From Diphasiastrum complanatum (lineage: Eukaryota > Streptophyta > Lycopodiopsida > Lycopodiales > Lycopodiaceae), in assembly GCA_029204225.1 (NCBI GenBank), contig CM055111.1:23126899-23190898 (forward strand): a stretch of 64,000 nucleotides of DNA, written 5' to 3'. The stretch's first letter is position 1. Each line of letters begins with the position of its first letter. Below, piece by piece: positions 22,620 to 34,111 of the stretch. Both the position numbers and the translations under genes were made by a program. A model generated the notes under the pieces. It made no database searches. It was not told the origin of the DNA and was given only the letters and a program-made list of their open reading frames with translations.

Positions 22620-22631
22620 TGGTATCAGAGC
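22620..22631 (+). promoter_or_regulatory. Primer-binding site, tRNA-Met
   Basis: TGGTATCAGAGC, the exact plant copia primer site, right after the LTR end. The leader then runs only 15 bases before a solo LTR interrupts it. Confidence 0.92.
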
Positions 22632-22646
22632 ACTTTTCATAGCTTG

Positions 22647-25600
22647 TGTTAAACTATTTTTTAGCCAGGGATTGAACTAACTAGAACCGTTTAGAGGGTA
22701 AATCAGCGAGATCAAATATCAGACCTCACTTTACGTGAGTATCGATGATTCTCTATCAGTCAATCTTGAATTTCATAGGATACACCCTGGTTATTCTAAA
22801 AGAGGATTCCAAGCTCTTTATAAATGTAACGGGGCTAAAATAGAATAGTTACATTCAGGTAACAATTTAGTAATAGTTTCACTAATCTCACTATCTATAG
22901 TAGTCCAACACTCTTCGTCTAGTGTGTACTCAATGTTAATATATATGTGAATGATCGATTCTTGATAGTATAGTTCTGATATAAAGTTTAGTACACTTCT
23001 ACGATCATGTTCAGGGATTTGATGAAAGTCCCAACAATTTATAGTCACAGACATCCCATCCTTGTTTCCCAGTATCTCCATATTAGTTCATAATATATGA
23101 CTTAGTTTTCGTGCTTTAAAGATCAATGAGATATAGTATCAGTATGGCATCAACACTATATGTTCCAACAATGTTACCTCTTTTTTATCATAACCGTATT
23201 ATTCCAAATTGTGTGTTCCAACAATTTGGGATATACTATTCAGTTTGTGTGTTCCAACAAACTGATATTTATATAGTATAGACTTATTATATATCTGACT
23301 GTAGGATTTGTTCTTGATTAAATTCCTGATAGTTTAGTAGCTTTCAATTAGTTATTCAAATACTGTTTCTTTCAGCAACAATGGATTCATCACACAATTC
23401 TACTCACTTTTGCTTTTCGGACTGTTCAATTCCGATATAAAACAAACAAGTTATAACCATTTTAAATTCAGTCGCAATTTTCTTTATATAAAATTGTATA
23501 AGGCCCCTTGTAAGTTGTAACATTTTAGGAAAATCGTAAATGCCGTTTTCATAGATAAAACTATCAGTTCCTTAAGTTTTCACAATTCAGAAGTTATGAC
23601 TGTGATTCAACTTTTTAGTAAATCAAACTTCAGACTGCAAATTACATACAGTCAAGAAACCGGTTCCAAATATAGCCAGAATAGGGATTTATGGTTCAAT
23701 CAGTGAAATTATTAGCAGTTCATTATTTTCATTTCAGTCACAAAATTTCATAATCACTTACCTCAGACAAAATCACAGCACTGCCTCTCAGTCCAAAATT
23801 GTGTCCAGAGGTTAAGGGTTCTTCTCAGTCACTCAGACAGGGCCGGTTCTTCAAGTATCAGTGATGCCGGTCCCTTCTTCACTCCTTCAAGAAACACTCG
23901 CAGAATTGAACGGCACTTTTTCTTTGCCGGTCCCGTCACTTTCAGTTCTCCAAAAATCCAAGATTGGCCTTCAAAGATGCGATGGTGGAGCGTGGCCTAT
24001 GCAGGTCGCTCTCTCTCATTCAACCTAACAGGAACTCTTCAAATTTCTTGTCATTATTTCTCTGCTGCGGCCCACAGTCGCGATGGGAGCAAAATAGCAA
24101 AAGATCACTGATCAGTTGTCGTATGATGCTTACAATAGACAGCCACGATGGATCGACGACTCAGCCGATCAAGGGTAATCGCCTAGAAATGCTCTTAGGA
24201 CTGAAATGACTCGCTCCACTTATTCCAGATCTTCCGATAATCTCCAATAGACCTGCGGCCTTCAACAATCAGCTACGGCTGGTAACACACTATATTGTGG
24301 CAACTGGCGATGTAGGTCTACTTCTTGAAATTGCCAAATTGCATACATTTGGTCACTATAGACAGCTTCTCAAATTTCTCAGCACATTCACAACTAACAC
24401 CATTTCTCAGGTTTCCCAAGCAAAATTGTAACCATGGACCAGGGAATGAACTGACATTTTTTCAAGATTGTATTAAAGTGTAACAGCAGGGCCGCATCAT
24501 TAATATTCGGTTCATAACTGTAATGAGGATTCTTGACAGCAGGGCTTCAACATTCTGGAAATCTCCTTCTTGTGGCTGGCATGGCGTCCTCAATAAAGAA
24601 ACATTTCAGAACTTTGGGCAGTCACTCAATAGGCCTTGGAGAACATTCAGAGACAAGCTTCAAGCATAATACTAAACCATCATAAATACTTCAAGCAGAA
24701 ATGAGCTCAGAATTCAGAACTGTGATATCATGGATCATCCAAAACTTGAAAGAATACATGATCTCTCCACTACGCTGACACTGAGCTCACGAGTATCGCT
24801 ATGGAGGAGACCGCTGCACTTTCTTCTCTCAAGCAAAATAGGAATGAACATGCGTTTCTTCTCTCAAGAGCCTTTTCTTCCCTGAGGGGAAAGATTTCAC
24901 CTATTCTTCATAACCGACCTTCAACGAAGGGCAAAACTTTTTAGGAACATTCTCTACTTCCCACTTTGACAAAAAGGCCCTTCATTTGAGGAAAAAACTC
25001 TTTAGGCTTATTTGGCCTCCAAAAACTATTTTCCCATTTCCTTGTTTTCGAAACTCCGATTTTTACTTGGATGTCAAACTATCTCATAGGTATCACCATT
25101 CCTTCCAATCTTGTCTGTGTTACTCGTGACTTCGTATTCAACACGAACCATCATAAAACTGGCAACTCAGCATCGCGTACAAACTGACACTCAGTATAAT
25201 CAACCGGCATCTCCACCAAGGGAAATCACCAAAATTTCAATATTTTGAACTCGGAAAACTTGTCTAACATCAACCCATCAAGTTCGATTTGTAAGTTTGC
25301 ACTGTACTTTGCCTCAACAATTTTTTAACTACCGTTTTCTTTTCGCTTCTTTCAGTAACAAGATTTTTTAAGTCACAAACTGCCCTTCACTAGAAACCGC
25401 AACTGAACGTCGTCGAACCCTTAACCTTAGGACACCCCCTTGAACTTTAAGACAGTACCTAAAAATCATCTGGGCATTTTTTATTAACGTTAGTAGAATG
25501 AGTACATCGTCATATTACAGTCTCGGCAATGCCGAAAAATCGTAAAACCGTAAAAACCCGTAAAACTCTAATTTACGTTAATTTTTGTCAATTTGAAGGC

Positions 25601-25799
25601 AATTATTACTGTAGGTATCATCTCTAAAATGTATAGAGGAAAACTGGCTTCATGTTTAAATATAGCAATATGGCTAATGTCATGCCAATTTACTTACTAA
25701 AAATAGTAAATAACCATTATGAAACCTCTTATAGGAGTCAAATAAAGTCCAAATAACTCATTTTTAGCCGGAATTATGTCATCAAAAATTTGGCTAACA
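22647..25799 (-). mobile_element. Solo LTR of family L with 5-bp target duplication
   Basis: 3153 bp, starts TGTTAGCCA at 25799 and ends ..GTTTAACA at 22647 on the minus strand. It is flanked by GCTTG at 22642-22646 and 25800-25804. There is no primer site or internal sequence, so it is a solo LTR left by recombination between two LTRs. It sits between primer site and gag of copia-1; the same leader without insertion is at 307-448. It is about 460 bp longer than the copy at 12918-15606, the extra lying roughly in 24.0-25.3 kb. Confidence 0.92.
22818..23081 (-). CDS. 87-codon frame in solo LTR (second copy)
   Basis: Same frame as 15171-15434, 78 of 87 residues identical and no stop or indel. 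Base changes fall mostly on residue-changing positions, so conservation reflects recent copying and not selection. Function unknown and possibly none. Confidence 0.3.
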   Translation of the reverse strand: MEILGNKDGMSVTINCWDFHQIPEHDRRSVLNFISELYYQESIIHIYINIEYTLDEECWTTIDSEISETITKLLPECNYSILAPLHL

Positions 25800-25926
25800 G
25801 CTTGAGCTTTCACAGTACAAGACTCTACTAGCCGATAGAGAAATTGTTTTTCTTGTTCTGTAAATATCAGATTTTCATACTTAAGTCACTGATAGTTTCT
25901 TCTATCACTTAGACTAATTCCTCCAC

Positions 25927-27290
25927 ATGGATTCCCAAGGGAAAGCCAGTCCTATCATGGACAAGCTTGATGGAGCCAATTACCATCTATGGAAATTTAA
26001 GATGAAAACTGTACTAATGACAAAGGAATTGTACGATGTTGTTACAGGTGCAGAAGGGAAACCCAAAGCGGACGACGCGACAATTGCCAGATGGAAGCTG
26101 AAGGATGGAAAAGCTTTTGCACTGATCATCCTCAACATCACGGATACCCAGATCGACCATGTATCCGAGGCTCAGACATCGAAAGAAGTCTGAGACATCT
26201 TGAGCACACTATACGAAGTGCGAGATATAGCTTCTAAGCTACATCTCAGCAAGAAATTCTACTCTCTCAAGATGACGAATGGCGATTCTCTGCAGAATCA
26301 CATCAATCAATTCAAGAACCTGCTAAGACAAATGGCTGCAGTGATGTGACTGCTTACAAGCCTGCCAAATTCTTACGACAGCTGGGTGATGATCATCACA
26401 ACACATCCAGAATTGACTCTTTTGAGAGTCATTACTATGTTGTTGCAGGAAGACACACAAAGGAACGAAGCCTCGAGTTCGTCAGCTGATTCTCACGCCT
26501 TGTACACCAACAAGAGCACGACAAAGTAGAAGAAGAAGAAATGCCCGAAGCAGTCGAAGCCAGATCAAAAACCAGCTTAGCACAAGGAACAGTCGAATCC
26601 ACAGACAAAGAAGAAGCTGTTCTACAGATATTGCAAATGAAACAACCACGAAATACAAGATTTTCGCATACTTCAAGCGAAGAACAACAACAAAGGGTAG
26701 TCGAATCAAGTGGCAACTGTAGCTGCAGAATCCTCACAGCCTATTCAAGAAGCGGATCATGATGTCTTCATGACCAACCATCAAGGAGCATCTGGCAACA
26801 GTTCTTGGTTCTTGGATTCCGGAGCCACTCAGCACATGACTAGCCTCATTGGCTGTTTTGAGTCATATACACCTTACAGTACTCAGAAATTCGTTCACCT
26901 TGGAGACAATAGCACACAAACTATTAAAGGTGAGACACCGTAAGATTATGCTTTGCAAATGATCAATCTAAGCTACTCTCTAAAGTTCTGTATGTACCAA
27001 AGTTATCTACGAATCTGCTCTTTGTAAGCAGAATCACAGATCTAGGACACAGAGTAGAATTCGAATGTAATCAGTGTAAAGTAGTTGATAGGACAGACAA
27101 GATCCTAGCACTCGAAAAGAGGCATGATTATCTGTATAAGTTAAGTCATTGTTTTTCTGCCTCTAGTCAGCTCTCAATACTTCAATTCATTCAAATAAAG
27201 GTTTACTTTGGCATTATAGACTTGGTCATTTATATCATGCTGTTGTACAATGAATGTCTAGACAATCTATTGTTCTTGATCTCGACTATC
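25927..27290 (+). pseudogene. Copia-1 gag, protease and pre-integrase
   Basis: Gag starts at ATG 25927 (LDGANYHLWKFKMKTVL). A TGA at 26191-26193 replaces the Trp codon still present in the window-start copy. Further pieces: SKKFYSLKMTNGDSL, PNSYDSWVMIITTHPEL, a wrecked zinc knuckle near 26.62 kb, the protease site SSWFLDSGATQHMTS at 26.81 kb, and LWHYRLGHLYHAVVQ (pre-integrase) near 27.21 kb. Many stops after 26940. Integrase, RT and RNase H do not follow. Confidence 0.85.
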
Positions 27291-28061
27291 CTCGTGAAAC
27301 AATCTGAAAGAAAAAAACAATGTTGAAGCATTTAAATCATAATCTGAAGAGCATCAATAAAGGAAATCACCTATGATTGCTGTAGAGTGCATATGTTTTG
27401 ATATACTTACAATTACATTTTTTATGATCATGAGGATTGATATCATGTACTTTGATTTCTGAATGCATATATACATGTTGCATTAAGACTTCTGATATTG
27501 ATTGACCTCCCGGGGTAGCCTTAAACTCCAAATTTTTTGCTTTCCAATAAGATTTGTAAGTCATTTTTGCTCTTTTTTTTTTGTCGAAAATTGCCCTTTG
27601 ATGATGGATGCAACAATACCCATGAGTTCTTCGTATATTTTGTTGGCTTCTAGTTATCAGCTTCATCTTTCTCATTGTAAAGAATCACAGAATCGATTGT
27701 AGATCTGGGTCTCCTCGCCATTTCTATTTTCAAAGCTTGGGCGCCAAAAATCTCTCTGATATATTACTTGATTTTAATTTTTCGTATCACATTTAATCTA
27801 ATGTGAATGCCAACATAGTCATAGTTACTGCGTATACCATATTTTATATAACTGTACATACTATATTTCTATAACTGTAACTAGTATAGTTAGAAAATTT
27901 CATTATACTAACCAGCATAGTAAAGTAAATTTAACTTGAGATATTGACGTCGGACAGATTAGCACGTGTCGGACAGGAAAAAGAAACCAATGGGATACGT
28001 CCATGCTGCCCGGACACAAATTTCAAAGTCTTCTATATTGTATTTTTATTTTTTAGTTAAT
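27291..28061. other. Unassigned sequence
   Basis: No protein similarity in any frame. 27360-27700 is AT-rich with a (T)9 run; 27700-28030 carries short repeated ACTATA/GTATAG words. Probably an untranslated piece of a decayed element. Confidence 0.4.
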
Positions 28062-28187
28062 TTGAACTACGTTACGTAGATTTTAAATCTGTGCATTTTG
28101 ATTGGGCATGGTGACGGTCGAAACTAAAGAAAAAAAATAAAAGTATCTTTACAAAGGGTCTTTTTGATATTGAAAACTCCTCTAATG
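28062..28187. mobile_element. MITE copy 3, 3' end only
   Basis: Matches the right third of the MITE (TACGTTACGTAGATTT, TTGATTGG, CTTTACAAAGGG) and ends AAAACTCCTCTAATG at 28187. The left part is missing or too diverged to see. Confidence 0.75.
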
Positions 28188-28509
28188 AACTAAAGAGGTG
28201 CTTTGGATCAAGAGGTTAATCATGGAGCTAAAGTGCATCAACGAGGATGATCTTCCCTTGATCAAGTGTGACAACATATCGGCCCAAGCTCTTGCAAACA
28301 GTCCTATTTGTCATGCAAGAAGCAAGCATATAGAAGTGGCACACCATTTTGTAAGAGAAAAGCTCATTGGAGGTGAAATCAACTTGGAACATGTCGACAC
28401 ATCTTCATGTATTGCTGATCTTCTCACAAAGCCACTTTGCAAAAGTGCCTTCTCAAAGCATAGATCTAATCTTGGTCTTATCTCAAGATCGTTTCTTGAT
28501 CCACATTAG
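28188..28509 (+). pseudogene. Copia RNase H C-terminal end
   Basis: FWIKR-type start, then KCDNISAQALANSP, ARSKHIEVAHHFVREKL and ADLLTKPL: the last third of copia RNase H with the third catalytic Asp (CDNISA). Close to the copia-A family in style. It ends with a stop at 28507, followed by polypurine tract and LTR in correct order. Upstream domains are cut off at the MITE end. Confidence 0.88.
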
Positions 28510-28519
28510 ATACATTTTT

Positions 28520-28672
28520 AGGAGGAGTGTTGAAATATTGGAAAAATCCATCTAATGTTGTAAGTAGGGGTCCTAAAAATGCCAAAGATGAATTGAGCTC
28601 TTTTGGCTTAGTAAAAATCCTTCTTAGAATAAAATATTCAAGGTAGGTAGAAGTAGAAACCCGAGCTACCAT
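28520..28672 (+). mobile_element. Polypurine tract and start of copia 3' LTR
   Basis: AGGAGGAG (28520-28527) is the plus-strand primer; TGTTGAAATATTGG starts the LTR at 28528. The LTR is lost about 145 bases later, where an opposite-strand ORF-X copy begins. Confidence 0.75.
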
Positions 28673-28675
28673 AAA

Positions 28676-29640
28676 AAAATCGAACATATCCATAAAGTAC
28701 TACATGTTGGGTGAAATAGCTTCGTTGTGAGGGGGTGAGGCGGCCTGGGCAACTGTGATGAGAATGGTAGTCCCAATAATCACAGACTGTCCTTGAGTGG
28801 AAGCAAAGGCGAGACAATCATTAGAGACGAGGGATATAGAAAGCTTAGTGCAAGTAGCAGCAGGGGGTGGAAGCGCAGTTGATGATGTGTGCCTAGTATG
28901 ACGTCGTGACGCGGAAGGCGAGTCAGGAATGACGATCTCGCTGCGTGGATGACATCGACTATGTGAACTGGAGGGCCGGTGGAATGACTCGGCCGGTGCT
29001 TCTTCATAAATCGAAAGCACAGAATCCAAGTGCAAGCCATGGATTTTGTTTTCAATGTGGGAGGCCGCTAGAAGAGACAACAAGGATCCATGAGTGAATT
29101 GTTGCTTGATATTGCTCTTAATGGCTCATTTGAGCTTACCAGAAATAGTCTTGAACCAGCTATACGGTTTGAGAGGGGCCTTGGCTATCTTGACATAGGA
29201 CTCGACTATCCTATGTAGGATCTGAGAAGTGATGCGGTCTTTCCTAAGGTTGCCAACCATCAAAAAGTTATTGAGGAGCTGAGCAGCAACGTGTGTGGTA
29301 GGCTCAGGGATGGCATCGAGGAGGTCGTCATCATTGGTCCAATGCAAATCATTTTTTAGGTCTATGTAAGGCTTAATAGCTTGTTTGGCCTGCTTATGGT
29401 TGGGTGAGGCTTGGGTACCAGACGCTATACTTATGGCAGCAAGGGCGGCCTCAGTCACGCACACCTTGTGTGTGGCTCCCTGGAAGGTGACGTAAAACTT
29501 GGATTTCTCTTCCTTCCACGTATTGAAGGCAAGAGTGATAAAATCCATATTGATTCTCCCTAAAAAGGCTATCTCATGAATACCCATTACAGTAAGTAGA
29601 GCTCCAAAAGGGTCATCCATGGAGTGATCATGCTTGTGCT
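28676..29640 (-). pseudogene. ORF-X copy 3, N-terminal third
   Basis: Best-preserved N-terminal domain. From about 29620: MDDPFGALLTVMGIHEI, INMDFITLAFNTWKEEK, AALAAISIASGTQ, AAQLLNNFLMVGNLRKD, ILHRIVESYVKIAKAP, WFKTISGKLK. One TGA at 29126-29128 replaces the CGA of copy 2. The Ser/Pro/Thr-rich linker follows to the end at 28676. It is cut where the copia LTR fragment starts. The helical N-terminal part could be a capsid-like fold, but I recognise no known signature. Confidence 0.75.
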
Positions 29641-30552
29641 AGGAAGTATCATGATATCTGTAGCAGATGGGACATCATGAGATAGTATAATGAGGCAACT
29701 GGGATGTATCTGTGGAAAACATGATGATCAGAAACGGAAAGTAAGACGTGCGAATGTATATCAGAAAACAGTTCAGAAAGTTTGGAAGGCTTTGGTCGCT
29801 GGAAAAATTGGCAAGATGTTCGCTAGCACAAGTGAGGAATGAATCGAATTCAACCAACTTATAGGTGAATTTGGAGGGTCCATTACAGTGAATACTAGTT
29901 TGGCTGATCAGTTCTGAACAAAAATTTGCAGGCATGTACAACACTGTAAAAATAGGCTATAAAAATCTCGACGAAGGTTTCTGAGGCTCTAATCTATTCA
30001 GCGAACATTTTCCAGGGTTGGCGAAGGATGAACCTTCGCCCAGGAGGGTCCTTCGCCCAAGTACTGTCATAAATGCATTTTTTTCAAGATATGAACCTAT
30101 GGCCAATCTAATTTTGACATTTTAAGACCATCTAGCATGTTAGCGAAGGTTCCTAATGAGAGTAAGGTGCTTGACAAAGGTTCCCAAAATGGCATATTGC
30201 TGATCATTCGTCTAGCTCAAAAAATTGATTTCTTCTGGACAATAACTTTTTTCCCAACTCAATTTAGATATATCTAAAGTGGATGCACAATATGGATGCT
30301 CAGCGAAGGTTTCTAATACTTTATAAACAACATCTGACCGAAATAGTGATTCTATAAGTCATTTTCATTAAACATACTATCCTTCCTTTTTTCCATGCTG
30401 AGGACTGTTCTGACTTTTGCTCATCAGTCTTTTCTCATTTTTTCTTTGTTTTTTTTTTTAATTGTCTTTTTCCAACAAAAACTGTACAATTAAATATTGA
30501 AAACAAAAAATTGAAAAACAAATAAAAATGAAAATCAATTAGATCATGCTTG
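29641..30552. other. ORF-X leader-like sequence with GCGAAGG repeats
   Basis: No protein similarity. It lies just upstream (minus strand) of the ORF-X start, where a 5' leader would be. Contains several GCGAAGGTT / AACCTTCGC words between 29970 and 30320 and a hairpin at 30020-30040. 30440-30540 is nearly all A and T. Confidence 0.45.
30020..30040. repeat. Perfect 8-bp hairpin GGCGAAGG / CCTTCGCC
   Basis: GGCGAAGG, 5-base loop ATGAA, CCTTCGCC. Two further CCTTCGCCCA copies lie within 25 bases to the right. Could fold in a leader RNA; no known function. Confidence 0.7.
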
Positions 30553-31610
30553 CTAAACTGGCGGAGCAGGCTGCCAAAACTTGCGTAATCGACTGCCATT
30601 CACCGGAGTATCAAATCGTTTTCCATCCAAGTATTCAAGAATTACTGCATCATAGTTCAGGATTTTCTTTAATTTATACGGGCCTTCACCGGTAAACTTC
30701 AATTTTCTCTTGATCAGCTTGGTTTTGTACATCAATGCAAGATATCCTACTTTCAGATCCTTTTTGTGCAATCAACGATCATGCCACGACTTGTGGTGGG
30801 CTTTCTTTGTTGCTAACGTGTGAACTGTCATCAATCGGGTTTCACATAATTTGTGCAACGCTTCATGATGGAGTTGTAAAGACTTATCATCATTTAACTG
30901 TTCTGTTGCTACTATGCATAAAGATGGGATTAAAAATTCAATCGGCAGTTGAAAGGGTGTTTAATTTGTACTATTTTTGTAAGCGGTTCTGAATGCCCAT
31001 AATGCTGCTGCATACAGTTTATGTTTCCAATCAAACCGACTTGCTTCAACTGTCTTTGTCATAATAGTGCAGAGAATCTTATTGGAAGATTCAGCTTGGC
31101 CATTCCCTCTGGGATAGTAAGGAGGAGTACTAAATCTGTGTATAACAAAAAAATCTTCTAGTAAACACTCTATTGTTTGATTAACAAAGTGTGTACCCTG
31201 ATCATTGACAATCTCGATCGAACATCCAAATTTGATAATAATATTTTCGTAGAAAAACCTGGCCATAGATTTTGCATCAGCAATTTTGACAACTTTGGCT
31301 TCAACCCACTTGATCATATAATCAGTTGCTACGATAATGTATCAAGCCTGAGATCCTTGCGCGGCAGGATGAATAGGATCAACATAATGCAGTCCCCATT
31401 TTTCAAATGATGTTTGCGATAAAACCGGATGCAAGGGTTCATAGTTTTGTCTAGTAGGCCGTTGTGCTCGCTGGCAAACATCACATGTCTGAATATAAAT
31501 TTCTGTGTCCTTATGAAGCGTAGGCCACCAACAACCTTATTGCAAAAGTTTGCGAATAGTAATATCTATAGAGAAATGTCCTCTGCCCATGCCATCATGT
31601 GAAAACATGA
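30553..31610 (-). pseudogene. Ty3/gypsy integrase (non-chromodomain)
   Basis: Minus strand, reading down: CDVCQRAQRPTRQ zinc half near 31.46 kb, then FEKWGLHYVDPIHP (first catalytic Asp region), IIVATDYMIKWVEAKVV, EIVNDQGTHFVNQTIE (second Asp), RGNGQAESSNKILCT (Glu), then a C-terminal DNA-binding part ending KFTGEGPYKL and LRKFWQPAPPV. At least two stops and frameshifts. No chromodomain, so this is the Athila/Tat-like side of Ty3/gypsy and not the chromovirus at 6.7-9.0 kb. Confidence 0.85.
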
Positions 31611-32240
31611 TTAAATCTGGGATTTCATGCGGTAACACACATCTACATAGGATATTTTTGATCCACGATGATATAATTGTCCTGCAATCAATTGATAAGG
31701 TTGAGCCTTATGAATCAGTTGTCTCTTTTGTACTTTTGTCAAGGTGTCATTCGGTTGTCCTAGCATCAGGTACTCAACAATATCCGCTGGCCACTTAGGA
31801 ACTGCTTCTACATAGAACAACGCAACATCTGGTGATTCATCATCCTCTTCAGTATTAACCGGTGCGGATTCAATTCGCGAGACGTGATCAGCTAGAGAAT
31901 GTTGCTTCCTCTTTCGAACCACAATTCAAAAGTCAAATTCAGTCAATAATAGTAACCATGTTGCAATACGTCCAGTATTGTATGTCTTGTTTACCAAGTA
32001 AAGTAACGGCTGGTGATCCGTATAAAATGCAAAGTGCGTTTCCATGAGGTAGTGACAAAATTTTTGAACAAAAAAAATCATGGCTAACGCTTCACGTTCT
32101 ATTGTTGAATAATTCTTCTCCGGATATGTAAGTTGTGTACTTGCAAATCGTATAGGATAGTCCTTCTTATAATCACCTGGCTACGTCAAAACTGATCCAA
32201 TGGCATATTTCGAGGCATCTGTGTGAAGATGAAATTCAAC
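31611..32240 (-). pseudogene. Ty3/gypsy RNase H and tether
   Basis: DASKYAIGSVLT (first Asp), IEREALAMIFFVQKFCHYL (Glu) and FYTDHQPLLYLVNK (third Asp), then ATWLLLLTEFDF and ADHVSRIES, the link to integrase. The three catalytic acids appear intact; at least two stops interrupt. Confidence 0.85.
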
Positions 32241-33175
32241 CGTCCAATCTGGATAACACAAAATTGGTGCTGAAGTTAATGTTTTTTTTGAATTTTTCAA
32301 AGGCTTCTAACGCCTCTATTGTCCAAATAGGAACAATAATCAGTTTGTATATAGGTCTTGTTAAATCCGCAAAGAAGATAATAAAAATTCGACAGTAGTT
32401 TGCATGACCCATAAACACATAAACTCCATGAATTGTTGTTGGCGGTGGCAATTCCACAATAACCTTGATTTTAGAATAATCTGTGGCAATACCATGTCTC
32501 GATGTCACATGCCTAAGCACAACTCCGTGGGAAATCCATATCTGGTATTTTTTTGGATTTAGAGAAATTTGATATTTGTGACATCTTTCAAATACTTTCT
32601 CCAATCGATCCAGGTGGTCTGTATCTGACTATGGACTCCTAGGTCATCCAAGTAAATTTCAAAGAATTTTTGTAGATAATCTTTAAAAGCAAATTGCTCT
32701 TTGGAATGAACTTGTTGCATTACAGAGTCCAAACGACATTACTTTGTAAGCATAGGTGTCCCATTATGTTGCAAAAGCGGTTTTGTGACGATCTGCAAGT
32801 GCAATCTTAACCTGGCCTTCAGATCCTAAACCCTAAACCAAAAAAGTAATCTTGATATTTAATAAGTAACATTTGAAATGCTTGATAATGTTCGAGATTA
32901 AGTTGTGATCCAACTTGGACAAGCTTTTCCGGTTCTTCCGATTCAGCAAGATTCATTGTCTATGTCCTAGTTGGGCCATCGTAAACATCTTTCGAGTCTA
33001 GCACGTGTTCTTTGGGTTCACGATGTGCTTTAGGTAACATGATAACCACATCATCCAATGTATAACGTTTAAAATGTTCGGGCATATAATGTTGGACGAC
33101 ATCTACTTGTTCTTTGTCGAAAGGACTTGTCTTGGATCTTTGCTTAGCCTTCTTAGCAAGAATTGATCGTGGGGG
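32236..33175 (-). pseudogene. Ty3/gypsy RT, internally deleted
   Basis: Upstream end near 33.17 kb: YTLDDVVIMLPK and MNLAESEEPEKLVQVGSQL, matching the pol at 59.5-59.8 kb. Then IKYQDYFF jumps to QVKIALADRHKTAFAT, so about 100 residues with the RT fingers and first catalytic Asp (present at 59.8-60.2 kb) are missing. MSFGLCNATSSFQRA and EIYLDDLGVHSQ (the Asp pair) remain, followed by the thumb and hinge (LRHVTSRHGIATD, ELPPPTTIHGV, GHANYCRIFI). Several frameshifts. Confidence 0.85.
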
Positions 33176-33182
33176 TAATGAC

Positions 33183-34111
33183 TTTTGATACGATGATGAT
33201 TTTAGTAGATATGCTTGGGTCTATCTTCTTAAAACCAAGGATGAAGTGTTTGCTACATTAGTCAAGTTTAAGAATGAAGTGGAAAATCAATTCAATACAA
33301 AGATCAAATGCTTGAGATCACATGATGGAGGGGAATGCATTTCAAATAAGTTCAAAGATTTTTGCATAGCACATGGGATTAAGAGTGAGTTTTCTAGCCC
33401 TAGGACTCCACAACAGAATGGAGTGGCAGAAAGGAAGAATAGAACCCTTTGTGAATGTTCCAAGGCAATGAGACTACATGCTAATCTTGCTAAGTCCTAT
33501 TGGGAGGAAGCTTTAGCATGTGCTAACTATCTTTGTAACAGGAGGACAAGTGTCTCTTCGAATGATAAAACTCCTTTTGAGGTCCTCTATGGTAGGAGGC
33601 CGAGTGTCAAGCATTGTAGGATCTTTGGTTGTACTTGTTTTGTCAACATCGCTCTTGATGATAGAACTAAAGAAGATCCTTCATCAAAGAAGGGTGTGTT
33701 TTTGGCTATAGTGAAGTAAGCAAAGCTTACAAAGTGTACATTCCTTCTACAAACAAAGTTGTCATAAGTAGGGATGTCATCTTTAATGAAGAGAATGTTT
33801 CCAATGTTGTCAATGTTGATGATGAAGTTGCCTACTAATCATCATGGTGTGCAATATGTCTTGGATGAAGGTGCAGATGCCATTCCAAAGCAACCTTCAA
33901 GGAGGACTCAAAGGCAAAGGACTAAGCCATCAAGGCTAACCTATGATGAAAAAGGAAAGCAAGTGCTGCTACCTGTAACAGGTAATGAAAGATCCTTCAA
34001 GGACAAAACTCTCTATAGAAAGCTCATAGGATCTCTTATATGTTTAACCATCACAAGACCTGATCTAAGCTATGTCGTTGGTAAACTAAGTCAATTCATG
34101 CAAGATCCTAG
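33183..34111 (+). pseudogene. Copia-A integrase joined to RT end
   Basis: DFSRYAWVYLLKTKDEV, then the core: the second Asp site reads LRSHDGGEC in place of LRSDNGGEY, and GVAERKNRTL keeps the Glu. FEVLYGRRPSVKH, FGCTCFVNIALDDR and SKAYKVYIPSTNKVV follow across one frameshift near 33710. At SRLTYDEKGKQVLLP the sequence jumps to the RT end (YRKLIGSLICLTITRPDLSY), so the RT core is deleted. It stops at KLSQFMQDPS where an LTR begins at 34112. Confidence 0.88.
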
